Notes under the pieces: generated by a model
Told to the model about the DNA's origin: nothing
Seen by the model: the letters and a program-made list of their open reading frames with translations, nothing else
Database searches by the model: none
Source: Bacteroidota bacterium
GTDB taxonomy: Bacteria; Bacteroidota; Ignavibacteria; Palsa-1295
Reading direction: 5' to 3'
Assembly (NCBI GenBank): GCA_021324685.1
Contig: JAJPIQ010000024.1
Location: 1 to 61,266, forward strand
Length of the DNA: 61,266 nucleotides
In this document: positions 41,460 to 51,233 of the stretch, in pieces
Position numbering within the stretch: position 1 is the stretch's first letter
Layout: each line of letters starts with the position of its first letter
Program-made: the position numbers and the translations under genes

Positions 41460-41920
41460 ACGATACGTTGGACGCCAATATCGAGCAAACGCTCCGCGCG
41501 GACGCGAAAGAGCTTCGTGCGAAGTTCCCAACCGTCCCGGGGGAGCGGCTGACGGCAAAGCTTGCGATCGCAACGGCCGGCAAAGGCCTCTTCCGTAGTT
41601 TGGGAGCGAAGCTTGCGCTGTATGCCACGGGCGCCGCGATCATCGGCGCGGCGGCGTATTACATTCCGGGTCTTCATTCTTCTTCCGCAGAGGCCCCTTC
41701 GATTTCGAAAAATAATTCTTTTTCGAGAAATAATTCTTTGCCTGCGGCTCAAACCGCCGTACATGAACAGCATTCTGTCTCGACCGCATTGCCGATCGAG
41801 CAGCCGGGCGAAACACCTACTTCGACGCCCGCAGTAAAAAAGCCGATGGTCCTTGACGAAGGCAACGGAAAGAACGTCCGTGTCATCCGGGACAAGCACT
41901 ATAAAGGGCCGTTGAATTAA
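41456..41920 (+). CDS. Single-span membrane protein, candidate anti-sigma partner
   Basis: 154 aa; the ATG at 41456 overlaps the sigma gene stop. A cytoplasmic N-terminus of about 45 residues is followed by one membrane segment (about 51-70) and a Ser/Pro/Thr-rich outer part. The ordering and overlap suggest an anti-sigma factor, but no zinc HxxxCxxC motif or RsiW-like fold is visible, so the role is inferred from position only. Confidence 0.55.
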   Translation: MNDTLDANIEQTLRADAKELRAKFPTVPGERLTAKLAIATAGKGLFRSLGAKLALYATGAAIIGAAAYYIPGLHSSSAEAPSISKNNSFSRNNSLPAAQTAVHEQHSVSTALPIEQPGETPTSTPAVKKPMVLDEGNGKNVRVIRDKHYKGPLN

Positions 41921-41942
41921 GTAAACGCGACTTCTGAAAATA

Positions 41943-41976
41943 AAACAGCCGGCGAAAATCGCCGGCTGTTTTTATT
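41943..41976. terminator. Bidirectional terminator between convergent genes
   Basis: ACAGCCGGCGA and TCGCCGGCTGT form an 11-bp stem with a short AAA loop; T-rich sequence follows on the right and A-rich on the left, so it can serve the sigma operon on the plus strand and ctpA on the minus strand. Confidence 0.92.
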
Positions 41977-41994
41977 TCTGAACTCTATCTCGTT

Positions 41995-43620
41995 TTATTT
42001 AAAGGCCGCCGCCAGGTGCGTTGCTTCGTCCAGAACACTATAGGCCTTTTGGTACTGCCGGTCGTTCTCGAGCAGGATCCGGTAACGGACTTCGTTGCCA
42101 TAGATCTGACGTCCGATCTCGGCGCGGAGCACGACGGCAAGCCAGGGGCGGTCGATATTGAATTGTTCCATATCGACATCGACCTTCTTGTCCTTCGCAC
42201 GGCGCAGAATGTCGTTAAACATGGCATCCGTAATCCTGAAGTTTTTTACGAAATAATCGGCACCGCCCTGTTTTTTAATATCCTCGATGTGATGACTGAC
42301 GAAGTCCTCCGAAAAATCGCTGAGCACACCCGCAGCCCAGATCTTCTTCGTAGTCTGCTGGATCGTATCGTTAGGAACGATGAAGTCGGGCGTAATACCG
42401 CCGCCGCCGTAGATCGTACGGCCGGCTGCCGTCTTAAATTTCGGGCGGTTGGTATCGGCAGAATTCACATCGTACTTATGGGAATAATTGTCCTCTTCCT
42501 CATCGCTTTGCGCGGCAGCCGTAAGATTTTTCACATAGTGCCCGCCCTCATACGGCTTCTGGATCGAGCGGCCGCTGGGGGTGTAATATCGTGAAATCGT
42601 AAGGCGGATCGCGCTTCCATCTTCCAGCGGATACTGCCGTTGCACGAGTCCTTTTCCAAAGGTTGTCTGGCCCACGATGAGCGCGCGGTCCAGATCCTGG
42701 AATGCGCCGGAAACAATCTCGCTGGCACTGGCCGAACCATTATCGACGAGAACCACGAGTGGCGTTTTTTCATACTCATCGCCCGGGTGCGAAGTCAAGA
42801 CATCGTCGAACTGCGAGGCGCGGCCTTTCGTGTACACGATCGTTTTGTTACCGCCGATAAATTCATCGGCCACGCGAACGGCCTGCTCGAGATACCCACC
42901 GGGGTTCCCACGAAGATCGAGAATGAGGCGCTGCATCCCCTGTTTGCTCAAGTCATTGAGGGCCTGCATCAACTCATCGTAGGTCGTTCCGGCAAAGCGC
43001 CCGACGTCGACGTAACCCGTCGTCGGATCGACCATAAAGTGCGCCATTACGCTCACGATCGGAATGACATCGCGGGTGATCGTAAAGTTGATCGGCTTCT
43101 CCTCGCCAAAGCGATCGATCCCCACGTTGACTTTCGTTCCTTTCGTGCCGCGAAGTTCTTTGCGGACTTCATCCTCCTTCATGCCGATGGCCGACTTGCC
43201 ATCGATCGAGACGATCTTATCGCCGGCACGGATACCAAGCTGATCGCTCGGGCCGCCGGGAATCGGGGCATCGACCGTGATCGTGTCCTTAATAATCGTA
43301 AATGTCACACCAATCCCCTCGAACTTACCCTGGAACTGCTCGTCCTGCTCTTCGACATTTTGGGGAGGCATATAGACCGAGTGCGGATCGAGTTTGCCCA
43401 ACATTCCGACAATCGCGGCATCGTTCAATTCAGCGACATCGACCTTATCGACGTAGTTCTGCTGGACCATTTCGAGAACTTCGCCATATTTATGGATTTG
43501 ATCCATAATCGGATTATCGCTATAAGCGCGATCGATCCGGGCACCCATGAGCGCGCTGACGACCACAAGCACGGCGCCGGTGAGCGCAAGGCGGCGGCGA
43601 TTGTAAAAGAGTTTTTGCAT
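41995..43620 (-). CDS. ctpA: C-terminal processing peptidase (S41)
   Basis: Periplasmic tail-specific protease, 541 aa, with an uncleaved or signal membrane segment at residues 10-28. A PDZ domain covers about 95-180. The catalytic Ser298 in NGSASASE and Lys323 in TFGKGLVQ are 25 residues apart, as expected. A C-terminal extension of about 150 residues follows. Stands alone. Confidence 0.93.
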   Translation of the reverse strand: MQKLFYNRRRLALTGAVLVVVSALMGARIDRAYSDNPIMDQIHKYGEVLEMVQQNYVDKVDVAELNDAAIVGMLGKLDPHSVYMPPQNVEEQDEQFQGKFEGIGVTFTIIKDTITVDAPIPGGPSDQLGIRAGDKIVSIDGKSAIGMKEDEVRKELRGTKGTKVNVGIDRFGEEKPINFTITRDVIPIVSVMAHFMVDPTTGYVDVGRFAGTTYDELMQALNDLSKQGMQRLILDLRGNPGGYLEQAVRVADEFIGGNKTIVYTKGRASQFDDVLTSHPGDEYEKTPLVVLVDNGSASASEIVSGAFQDLDRALIVGQTTFGKGLVQRQYPLEDGSAIRLTISRYYTPSGRSIQKPYEGGHYVKNLTAAAQSDEEEDNYSHKYDVNSADTNRPKFKTAAGRTIYGGGGITPDFIVPNDTIQQTTKKIWAAGVLSDFSEDFVSHHIEDIKKQGGADYFVKNFRITDAMFNDILRRAKDKKVDVDMEQFNIDRPWLAVVLRAEIGRQIYGNEVRYRILLENDRQYQKAYSVLDEATHLAAAFK

Positions 43621-43957
43621 AACGAGGATGTAAACTAAAGACTCCAGGAAACGACGCGTGGACGCCGCCTTCGGCTTCTTCGAGAAGATTGTGTTTTTAT
43701 AGGTACGCTTCGAATGAGCGAGTGGTTTCGTGCAAGGCGTGTGCCGGAATGAACATTTTGAAATCGTTCATCCCTGTCACATTTCACTACAGTCCACGGA
43801 CGCTTGCTACGTGCAACATGCCCCGCTTTCACGAAAGTTCAACGCTCGCCCGAAGCAAATAAGCAACCGTACGAACCGGTAGCACGTGCGCGATTTCTTC
43901 TTAATTCTTCTTAAGGAAGGCATCTCTCAAGGCATACCGCTTGCAGATCGGAACCTC
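43621..43957. other. Gap upstream of ctpA
   Basis: 337 bases with the presumed ctpA promoter on the minus strand. I see no gene, repeat or hairpin of note. Confidence 0.5.
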
Positions 43958-44143
43958 ATGCCACAACCCGTACCGTATCCTCAACCCGCACACCCCACGC
44001 CAAACAATCCCAATTCTCCGGCGCCGTCCAGACCGGCAAGTCCACCGCCCCAGCCGGGAACTGTGCCAAATCCATCGCCAAATCCGGCTACGCCGAACCC
44101 CATGCCGCAACCGCAACCCGCTCCGGCACCCATGCAGGGTTGA
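43958..44143 (+). CDS. Possible proline-rich small protein
   Basis: 61 residues made mainly of Pro, Asn, Ala, Ser and Gln, starting at the ATG at 43958. No signal peptide. The frame can be extended to 43886. Low complexity makes it hard to tell from a chance frame; the Pro-rich codons could also be read as antisense sequence. Confidence 0.25.
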   Translation: MPQPVPYPQPAHPTPNNPNSPAPSRPASPPPQPGTVPNPSPNPATPNPMPQPQPAPAPMQG

Positions 44144-44148
44144 AAAAG

Positions 44149-44221
44149 TCGGGGCGACACGATTCGAACGTGCGACCCCCTGCTCCCAAAGCAGGTGCGC
44201 TACCAGCTGCGCCACGCCCCG
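44149..44221 (-). tRNA. tRNA-Pro (anticodon TGG)
   Basis: 73 nt. Acceptor stem CGGGGCG pairs with CGCCCCG, D-arm GCGC-AGCTGGTA-GCGC, anticodon stem CCTGC with loop TTTGGGA (anticodon TGG), T-arm with GTTCGAATC. Discriminator A; CCA is not encoded. Lies between the proline-rich frame and ppx. Confidence 0.95.
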
Positions 44222-44309
44222 ATGTAATCACAATGCCTGCGTCCCGCCTATCGCAGGAAGCGGGCCTATAACTGTAAAGGCTGCCTTTTTGTCCCTCGCC
44301 TATGAGCGC

Positions 44310-45878
44310 TCAGACGAGTTGCAACGTGACTCCAAACGCTTCTTCGAAGAGATCTTTTTTATTTTCGATCGCCCACCGCTCATGATCGGATTTCCGAGCG
44401 GTCAATAATTCGAGACGGACCCGTTCTCCACGGAGCGTCGCCTTAAAATTTTTGATCCGCGACTCATGGCTGCGGTCCATCGCGTCGGCTAAACGCAAAA
44501 TTCCTCCGAGCATCCAGACTTTGCTTTGGTCCTCCATGCTGAGCGAATTGAAGTACTCATGTTGCGGCTTTGGGAACGCCCGCCGGTGATAACGCGCAAT
44601 GTTCGCAATGATCTGACGCTCGAGATCGGTGAATCCGGTCAGTTCGGAATGCAGAATAAGGTAGAGGGAATGTTTATGATGCGATTCGGCGGCGATCGCA
44701 TACCCGATATCGTGCAGGAGCGCTCCGGCGGCAAGCAGCGTGCGGTCCTGCGCTTTGAGTCCGTGGAGCGAACGGAGCTGATCGAACAATTTTTGCGAAA
44801 GCATCGAAACGTGCTTTCCATGGGCCCCTTCGTATCCGAACCGTTCGCCGAGGGCTTCGGCCCCGGCCAAATGGCGATCGAGTTCCGTTCGGCGAGCGGT
44901 CGCTTTGGGGCCGGCATCGGAAAAGCGATCGAGTAAAATACCTTCTCTCAGGCTCCATTCGCAGGTCCGAAGCCGGTGGATCCGGAGCGCGTCCATCGTA
45001 TGCTCGAGGATCGCCCCTCCGGCAACGACAATTTCGGCGCGCTGCTCGCTGATCCCGGGAAGTTTTTTTCGCTCCGCCACCGTGAGTGAGGCGATATGCG
45101 CGTTGAAATCGGCCAGCTCGGTACGCGTCATCGTAATGCGCGGCAGCAGCCGGCCAGCCGTTTTTTCGCCGGGAACCGTTTCGGTATCGGGAAATGAAAG
45201 CGATTGAAGGGCCGCTCCGATCGAAAGGATCGTGCCGGAAGTCCCGGAGACCATGCCCCACCGTGCCCCCTTCATCTCGCGGACCGGGCGTTCGAGGGCG
45301 GCATCGATCTCCCGGCCGAGCGCGGCGAGTTCCTTCGCTTTCGGTGGATCGTTCGTCAGGAACTGTTCCGTAAGGCGCACCGCACCGATCTTGATCGAGT
45401 GCAGCATTTTCGATTTCGTTCCAGCCATCAGCGAAAGCTCCGTCGAACCGCCGCCGATATCGATGTTGAGAAGTCCCGTCTTGCTCCCGGTCCCGCCGTT
45501 CGACGCACATTCGCTGGCGGCCGCAAGGCCGATGAGGCGCGCTTCTTCCACCCCGGAGAGCACTTCGATCTTGAGCCCGGTGCGGGCTTCGACCTCACGA
45601 ATAAAGGCCGCTTCGTTATCGGCTTCCCGGACCGAAGCGGTGGCAATGACGACGATCTCTTCGGCTCCCAAACTTTGGGCAAGCGTCTTGAAGACACTGA
45701 GCGTGCGGATGGCTTTGACGGTCGCTTCGCTCGAAAGATGACCTTTGAGCAGCGTCTCGTGGCCTAAACGCACCATCGATTTTTCGCGGCGTAAGGGAAG
45801 CAGGGATCGACGGCCGGCGAGTTCGGCCACCAGCAACTTGATCGAATTCGATCCGATATCTATCGAAGCGATCCTCAT
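44310..45878 (-). CDS. ppx: Ppx/GppA phosphatase with HD-like domain
   Basis: 522 aa. N-terminal actin-like ATPase fold with IDIGSNSIKLLV and DIGGGSTELSL; the C-terminal third has the HD motif HDIGYA. Degrades polyphosphate or pppGpp. It is the last gene of a four-gene unit: CHAD, two TMK-like kinases, Ppx/GppA. Gaps are 26 bp or less except upstream of CHAD. Confidence 0.93.
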   Translation of the reverse strand: MRIASIDIGSNSIKLLVAELAGRRSLLPLRREKSMVRLGHETLLKGHLSSEATVKAIRTLSVFKTLAQSLGAEEIVVIATASVREADNEAAFIREVEARTGLKIEVLSGVEEARLIGLAAASECASNGGTGSKTGLLNIDIGGGSTELSLMAGTKSKMLHSIKIGAVRLTEQFLTNDPPKAKELAALGREIDAALERPVREMKGARWGMVSGTSGTILSIGAALQSLSFPDTETVPGEKTAGRLLPRITMTRTELADFNAHIASLTVAERKKLPGISEQRAEIVVAGGAILEHTMDALRIHRLRTCEWSLREGILLDRFSDAGPKATARRTELDRHLAGAEALGERFGYEGAHGKHVSMLSQKLFDQLRSLHGLKAQDRTLLAAGALLHDIGYAIAAESHHKHSLYLILHSELTGFTDLERQIIANIARYHRRAFPKPQHEYFNSLSMEDQSKVWMLGGILRLADAMDRSHESRIKNFKATLRGERVRLELLTARKSDHERWAIENKKDLFEEAFGVTLQLV

Positions 45879-45904
45879 GGGACGTGAGAAGCCAAACGAG
45901 CGCG

Positions 45905-46744
45905 TTACAATTCCTGAGCGACCTTCTTTTTGCGTTTCACCGGAGGATGGGGTTTGACCGGAGGATGCGTATGCGTTTGTTCGCTCTCCGAACCATTGAC
46001 GATCGGGGGAACGCCGAGTCCGCTTTTTTCGGAGGCAAAACTTTCCGGAGCCCCGCTATCGATGACCGCGGTAATCGCGCGACGAAGATCGGCGGAAACC
46101 CGTGCGATCGAGCGCGAAGCCCGAATGACTTTAAAGCCGTATTCTTCGGTCATGCGGTCGAACTCTTCCAACAGTTGGGATTGGTACGAGACAAAGCTGT
46201 CATAAAAATCTTCCCCGAAGCCGACGTCCATTCCGGATTCCCAATAGTCAAATCCTTTGCCGGTCTCGAGCAAACGAAGGACGAGATCGGAGATCGAATC
46301 GATCCGAAGATAAAAGATTGCATCCGGGACGAGCGAGATCTTGTAGACGTCGCGGACCCAGTCGGGGTCCATGCCCCGGACCACGGCGCGCGCGATCGCG
46401 GAATACATGTACCGGTCGGTCAGCACAATAAAGCCGGCCTTCAGTGCGGGAATGATTTCATTATCGAGGCGGTCGGCAAAATCGGTCGCATAAAACAATT
46501 GCATCGTGATCTTGCCGAGCGTGTGGCCCGTCTTCGCTTCCTTGATGCCTCGGCCCGCAAGCTCCGAGCGGGTCATTCCCGTATCGGCGACCGCATAGCC
46601 TTTGGCCTCGAGCCAGGTCCGCAGTTCCGCGATGTGGGTCGAGCGGCCGACCCCATCGGTCCCTTCGATCACGATCAGTTTTCCGGGATAGGGCCGTAAG
46701 TCGGCATCGGGAAGCGGCGTCCCGTAAAAGCGCATCGGTGTCAT
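45905..46744 (-). CDS. TMK-like kinase with altered P-loop (GVGRST)
   Basis: 279 aa, thymidylate-kinase fold. The Walker A is GTDGVGRST (about 29-37), with Arg where Lys is normal. DRYMYSAIAR replaces the DRYxxSxxAYQ of true thymidylate kinases. YWESGMD lies in the lid region. A charged, Pro-rich tail of about 45 residues (HTHPPVKPHPPVKRKKK) ends it. It may be a partner or regulator of the neighbouring kinase rather than a full enzyme. Confidence 0.75.
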   Translation of the reverse strand: MTPMRFYGTPLPDADLRPYPGKLIVIEGTDGVGRSTHIAELRTWLEAKGYAVADTGMTRSELAGRGIKEAKTGHTLGKITMQLFYATDFADRLDNEIIPALKAGFIVLTDRYMYSAIARAVVRGMDPDWVRDVYKISLVPDAIFYLRIDSISDLVLRLLETGKGFDYWESGMDVGFGEDFYDSFVSYQSQLLEEFDRMTEEYGFKVIRASRSIARVSADLRRAITAVIDSGAPESFASEKSGLGVPPIVNGSESEQTHTHPPVKPHPPVKRKKKVAQEL

Positions 46745-46745
46745 C

Positions 46746-47420
46746 TTAATGTAACTTTTTTAGGCCTTTGAGGTGCGGCGTGATAATACGCCGCATTTCA
46801 TGCTGCTGGCGCAGGATCGAGCGGGAAGCATCGATCACGGTAAATCCGAACTCGGACGTCATCTGATCGTATTGTTCCAGGATCTTGCCCTGAAAGACTT
46901 TAAAGCTTTCTTCCGGATCGTCGGAAAACTCGCGATCGAGACCGGCCTCGTAATACTTTAGCTCCGGCCGTCCCGAAAGTATTCGCTCCAACGCGATCTC
47001 CAGCGGAGCCCGAAAGAAAAATCGCACCGCCGGCTCGACCGCAAAACGATAGATCTGCCGGACCCATAAGGGGTCGCAGCCGCGAACGATATCGCGAGCG
47101 AAGGCCGTATAAATATACCGGTCCGCGAGTACAATGGCCCCGGCTTTGAGCGGCGGAATGATATCGCGTTCCGTACGGTCCGCAAAATCGGTCGCGTGGA
47201 GGAGCGAAAAAGTCGCCGGGGTAAACAACGTTTTTTTCTTGGCTCGCTTCGTCGTCTCTCGGACCAGCGGGGAAGAATTCCACTCCGAGAAAATGACCGG
47301 ATATCCTTCGCTCTTGAGCCATTGATACAGCAGAGCAAGTTGCGTCGATTTTCCGCTCCCATCCGTACCTTCGACGACGAAAAGCCGGCCGGGAAAATTG
47401 TGGTTGCCATAAGAGGTCAT
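46746..47420 (-). CDS. tmk: TMK-like kinase (intact P-loop)
   Basis: 224 aa with a normal Walker A EGTDGSGKST at about residues 17-26, DRYIYTAFAR and YYEAGLD in the lid. Related to the neighbouring gene but keeps the Lys. Probably a nucleoside-monophosphate kinase, although the AYQ motif of thymidylate kinases is missing. Ends 2 bp before the next gene. Confidence 0.8.
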   Translation of the reverse strand: MTSYGNHNFPGRLFVVEGTDGSGKSTQLALLYQWLKSEGYPVIFSEWNSSPLVRETTKRAKKKTLFTPATFSLLHATDFADRTERDIIPPLKAGAIVLADRYIYTAFARDIVRGCDPLWVRQIYRFAVEPAVRFFFRAPLEIALERILSGRPELKYYEAGLDREFSDDPEESFKVFQGKILEQYDQMTSEFGFTVIDASRSILRQQHEMRRIITPHLKGLKKLH

Positions 47421-47507
47421 AAAATCGTAAGCACAAGAAGAACCGTTAACATTTCTTTTGGAGAAATAAATATTAAATAATTGTTATGAAATGGGATCTG
47501 GCACGGG

Positions 47508-48398
47508 CTATTTCATCCAGTCCCGAAGTTCACGGCGTGTAGTGCGCGCCCACACCGATCGGAATTTCTTTCGTGCTTTTTGTTCGGCCTTTTTTTGCGA
47601 GTTCGCGATCCGCGAAAGGCCCGCGCGATGGCTTGACTTTAATTCCACGATTTGTTCGACCGTTTCGGCTGCAACCACCGCATCCTGCAGCTCGCCAAGG
47701 GTGTCTTGTAACTTTTTCAATCGCTTGATGAACGTCTTTGCCACTTCACCCTTTTTTCCCGGGAGTTCATCGATCATGGCTTCGCAGGAATACCGCACGC
47801 GTTTTCCGGCTTTTCGGACGTGGTGAAATTTCGTCGAATCGTCCCTGGTTTTCAAGCTCGCTGCGGACGTTGAAAGCTTTTTCCATGAAGTTTTAAGTTC
47901 CGGCAGCATGACCTCGAGCGCCGGGGCTCCGGCCTGGGTGGTGACCGAGGGAGCCAACGTACTCATTTGCAAACGATCGAGCAGCGCCGTATAACGTTCG
48001 CTCCGGAGCCCTTCTTTCATCGCGGCCTGCGCCGCGCGGTGGCGGGCCGAAAGAATGCGTTGAAGGTAGAGCATGGCGGGCCGGTCTTTCGGTCCGACCG
48101 CATCGCGCAGACGCTCGCGAAGCACATCGAAATCGCGGACCGAGCCGAGCAGATGTGCCAGCCAGCGCAATTCCGCTTCGAGTTCCTGGGCCCATTGCGC
48201 GTCGAACAGCGACTCGAAAATCCGTAGCATGGCCCGGAGCCGACGGGTTCCCACGCGGATCTGATGGATCGGTTCAGCTTCCAGCCGAAGCGCCGCCGCA
48301 TGATGTTTTTTTATCGCCGCGAGCGACTCCTCGCACGCGCGGCGCACAAGATCGGCCGCAGAATGAACGGTGTTGCTCGAACGGACGTGCTTCGACAC
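47508..48398 (-). CDS. CHAD-domain protein
   Basis: 296 aa. The CHAD signature RVGTRRLRAML (about 48-58) and GSVRDFDVLRE (about 86-96) are present, and a second similar block (FHHVRKAGKRVRYSCEA) lies near 190-206, so the helical bundle is complete. CHAD domains bind polyphosphate. Its neighbours, Ppx/GppA and two kinases, fit a polyphosphate context. Confidence 0.9.
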   Translation of the reverse strand: MSKHVRSSNTVHSAADLVRRACEESLAAIKKHHAAALRLEAEPIHQIRVGTRRLRAMLRIFESLFDAQWAQELEAELRWLAHLLGSVRDFDVLRERLRDAVGPKDRPAMLYLQRILSARHRAAQAAMKEGLRSERYTALLDRLQMSTLAPSVTTQAGAPALEVMLPELKTSWKKLSTSAASLKTRDDSTKFHHVRKAGKRVRYSCEAMIDELPGKKGEVAKTFIKRLKKLQDTLGELQDAVVAAETVEQIVELKSSHRAGLSRIANSQKKAEQKARKKFRSVWARTTRRELRDWMK

Positions 48399-48466
48399 GC
48401 GGTGTTAACAAACCCGAGGCCGCTCCTACTCCGAATTCGGACCGTTTTGAAAAAATTTAATATGGA

Positions 48467-50026
48467 TCACAGCGGGATATTTCCGTGCTTTTTCCACGGG
48501 TTCGCGTCCTGCTTGGTCGAGAGCATCTTAAGCGCGCGAATAAGACGGATTCGCGTTTCGCGCGGTTCGATCACATCGTCGATATAACCGCGTTCGGCCG
48601 CGATAAAAGGGTTCGCGAATCGCGCACGATATTCATTCGTCAGCTCTTCCTCTCGCGCCTGGGCGGCGGAATCCCCGCCGCCCAGGCGCGCTTCCTCGAT
48701 CTCTTTCTTAAAGATAATTTCCACCGCGCCTTTGGGTCCCATCACGGCGATCTCGGCACCGGGCCAGGCGTAGTTCATATCGCCGCGGATATGTTTGGAA
48801 TTCATGACGTCGTACGCCCCGCCGTAGGCTTTGCGTGTAATGACGGTAACTTTTGGCACCGTCGCTTCGGCAAAGGCGTAGAGTAATTTGGCACCATGCC
48901 GAATGATACCGCGCCACTCCTGGTCGGTCCCCGGAAGGAAACCTGGAACGTCTTCGAACACGACGAGCGGAATATTGAACGCGTCGCAAAAGCGGACGAA
49001 GCGCGCACCTTTCGTCGATGAATCGATATCGAGAACGCCGGCCATGGAGAGCGGCTGGTTCGCGACCAAACCGATCGTTTCGCCGTGCAGCCGGGCAAAA
49101 CCGACGATTATGTTCGTAGCGAAGGCTTTATGCACTTCGAAGAACGTATCGCGGTCCACGATCTCCAGAATGACCGAACGCATATCGTATGGCTTGTTCG
49201 GGTTATCGGGAATGATACTTGCGAGCGCGGAACATTCGCGGGCGGGATCGTCACCCGTCTCCTGCCTGGGAGCTTTTTCGCGATTGTTCTGCGGAAGGTA
49301 CGATAGCAGCGTGCGAATGCCATCGATGCATTCGAGCTCGTTTGGCATCGCAAAATGGGCGACTCCCGATTTCGAGGCGTGCGTATCGGCGCCGCCCAGC
49401 TCTTCGCTCGTGACATCTTCATGCGTTACGGTCTTCGTTACATTTGGCCCGGTCACGAACATATAGCTCGTACCTTCCGCCATAAAAACGAAATCGGTGA
49501 TCGCCGGCGAATACACGGCTCCGCCGGCACACGGGCCGAGCACGGCCGAGATCTGCGGGATAACTCCGGAGGCAAGAGTATTCAGCAAAAAAATATCGGC
49601 GTATCCACCGAGCGAGACCACTCCTTCCTGAATACGCGCTCCGCCGGAATCGTTAAGCCCGACGATCGGCGCGCCGGCGTTCATTGCCATCTCCATCACT
49701 TTGACAATTTTTTCCGCATGGGCTTCGGAAAGCGAGCCGCCGAATACCGTAAAATCCTGACTAAAGACATAGACGAACCGCCCGTGAATGCGGCCGCAAC
49801 CCGTTACGACGCCATCGCCCAGCGGCCGATTTTTCTCCAGGCCGAAATCCTTGGAACGATGCCGAACGAACATATCGAACTCTTCGAAGGAATCTTCATC
49901 GAGCAACAGCGCGAGCCGCTCCCGCGCTGTCAGCTTCCCCTTTTTGTGCTGTTCCGCAAGCCGTTTTTCCCCACCGCCGAGAAGCGCTTCGGAACGGTAT
50001 CGATCGAGAAGGTCTTTTGTGTCCAT
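48467..50026 (-). CDS. Acyl-CoA carboxylase beta subunit
   Basis: Carboxyltransferase chain of the propionyl/methylmalonyl-CoA type, 519 aa. Contains [12 protein letters not shown] near the N-terminus, [32 protein letters not shown] and [14 protein letters not shown]. Biotin is carried by other subunits, not found here. Could serve propionyl-CoA carboxylase or a sodium-pumping decarboxylase. Confidence 0.92.
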   Translation of the reverse strand: MDTKDLLDRYRSEALLGGGEKRLAEQHKKGKLTARERLALLLDEDSFEEFDMFVRHRSKDFGLEKNRPLGDGVVTGCGRIHGRFVYVFSQDFTVFGGSLSEAHAEKIVKVMEMAMNAGAPIVGLNDSGGARIQEGVVSLGGYADIFLLNTLASGVIPQISAVLGPCAGGAVYSPAITDFVFMAEGTSYMFVTGPNVTKTVTHEDVTSEELGGADTHASKSGVAHFAMPNELECIDGIRTLLSYLPQNNREKAPRQETGDDPARECSALASIIPDNPNKPYDMRSVILEIVDRDTFFEVHKAFATNIIVGFARLHGETIGLVANQPLSMAGVLDIDSSTKGARFVRFCDAFNIPLVVFEDVPGFLPGTDQEWRGIIRHGAKLLYAFAEATVPKVTVITRKAYGGAYDVMNSKHIRGDMNYAWPGAEIAVMGPKGAVEIIFKKEIEEARLGGGDSAAQAREEELTNEYRARFANPFIAAERGYIDDVIEPRETRIRLIRALKMLSTKQDANPWKKHGNIPL

Positions 50027-50146
50027 ATTCAGGTGATCGTTCTATAAACCATGCAAAAATACGAGAGAAATAACTTTTCGAGCGTTATAGACGAGTTTGG
50101 AGGGGAATTTGAATAGCAGGGCCTGACTTCACTTCTTACCAAGACT

Positions 50147-50728
50147 ATGTTTAACATCACGCCGGTCCATCTCCACCTATTAGTAAACCATCTTCCCGTT
50201 GAGGGGAGCCTCGTTTCAGTGATTTTAGTCATTTATGCGATGGCGCGAAACAATGCAGAGCTCAAACGGACCGCTCTCATTGCATGCGTCGTCACCGGCA
50301 TTGCCGCGTTCGTTGCCGATTCGACCGGCGGCGGAGCAGCCCGAGTTGCGAGAACGATTGCCGGCGTCGATAAGCTCGATATTAAAGCGCATATCGCCGC
50401 GGCCGATCTTGCCCGGAATGCATCGTATGTCCTTGCCGTCGTGGCACTTGTCGGGCTCATCCTCGCCTGGCGAAAGAACGATTCCCCTGATACGGCGGCG
50501 CAGCCGATCACCTATACGCGCCGTCATAAGGAACCGCATCTCGCCATTATGATCGCTACGCTCGTCATCGGTCTCGCCGTTGCCGGACTGATGGCCAACG
50601 CCGCGTATCACGGCGGAATGATCCGCCATCCCGAGATCGAACCGAATTATAATAATCCTGCAAAGCCGGACACCACCATTCCGGCCGCAAGCAGCCTGCC
50701 GATGCTTTCGCGGCATGCGCACGGTTAA
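50147..50728 (+). CDS. Unknown four-span membrane protein
   Basis: 193 aa. The N-terminal VHLHLLVNHLPVEG motif and four hydrophobic segments (about residues 8-30, 42-58, 90-108, 130-150) resemble a widespread, uncharacterised membrane family of heme-associated or DUF2231-like proteins with His residues in the first helix. The central GVDKLDIKAHI is also conserved in such proteins as I recall. Function unknown. Confidence 0.65.
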   Translation: MFNITPVHLHLLVNHLPVEGSLVSVILVIYAMARNNAELKRTALIACVVTGIAAFVADSTGGGAARVARTIAGVDKLDIKAHIAAADLARNASYVLAVVALVGLILAWRKNDSPDTAAQPITYTRRHKEPHLAIMIATLVIGLAVAGLMANAAYHGGMIRHPEIEPNYNNPAKPDTTIPAASSLPMLSRHAHG

Positions 50729-50780
50729 AAGCGGGACCTAAAAGTCTTAGACATTTCCGCCTTAAAAGAGGAAACGGTAT

Positions 50781-51233
50781 TTACCGCTCTGGATAAAAGA
50801 CGTACATGGCCGTCGGGAACGCTTCGAGCACCCCGCCGGCCGATGCATACAACGCTTGCGCAGGAGCGTTATCCTCTTCGGTCAGGACCCAGGTCTCACG
50901 ATAGTTTCGTTCCCTTGCGAACGATTTCACGAACTCCAGCATCGCCTTCCCCACTCCTTTTCGCCGATGCTCGTCGGCAACGTCCACTTCATAGAGTAAC
51001 AGATCGCTGTGCGAGAACCGGTGGAGCACATGCCCGTAAATGCGCCCCATGATTTCACTCGATCCCAAACGGGCTACGACCATAAAGAAACAGGGGTCGT
51101 TTAGGAGCATCGCGGCGCGTTCGTGTGAGACGGCCTCGTCATTGAATGCCTTTGCTGTTTCGGTCAACAGGGCTTCGTCGCCAGAACGGAGCAGGACCAC
51201 TTGCATCTCAGGTCGGGAAATATTGCCATTCAT
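50781..51233 (-). CDS. AAC(3)-I-like GNAT acetyltransferase
   Basis: 150 aa GNAT. The acetyl-CoA site is HRRKGVGKAML near residue 90, preceded by LLLYEVDVADE. The ordering resembles AAC(3)-I aminoglycoside acetyltransferases, but resistance cannot be claimed. It directly abuts the VOC gene (51234). Confidence 0.7.
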   Translation of the reverse strand: MNGNISRPEMQVVLLRSGDEALLTETAKAFNDEAVSHERAAMLLNDPCFFMVVARLGSSEIMGRIYGHVLHRFSHSDLLLYEVDVADEHRRKGVGKAMLEFVKSFARERNYRETWVLTEEDNAPAQALYASAGGVLEAFPTAMYVFYPER

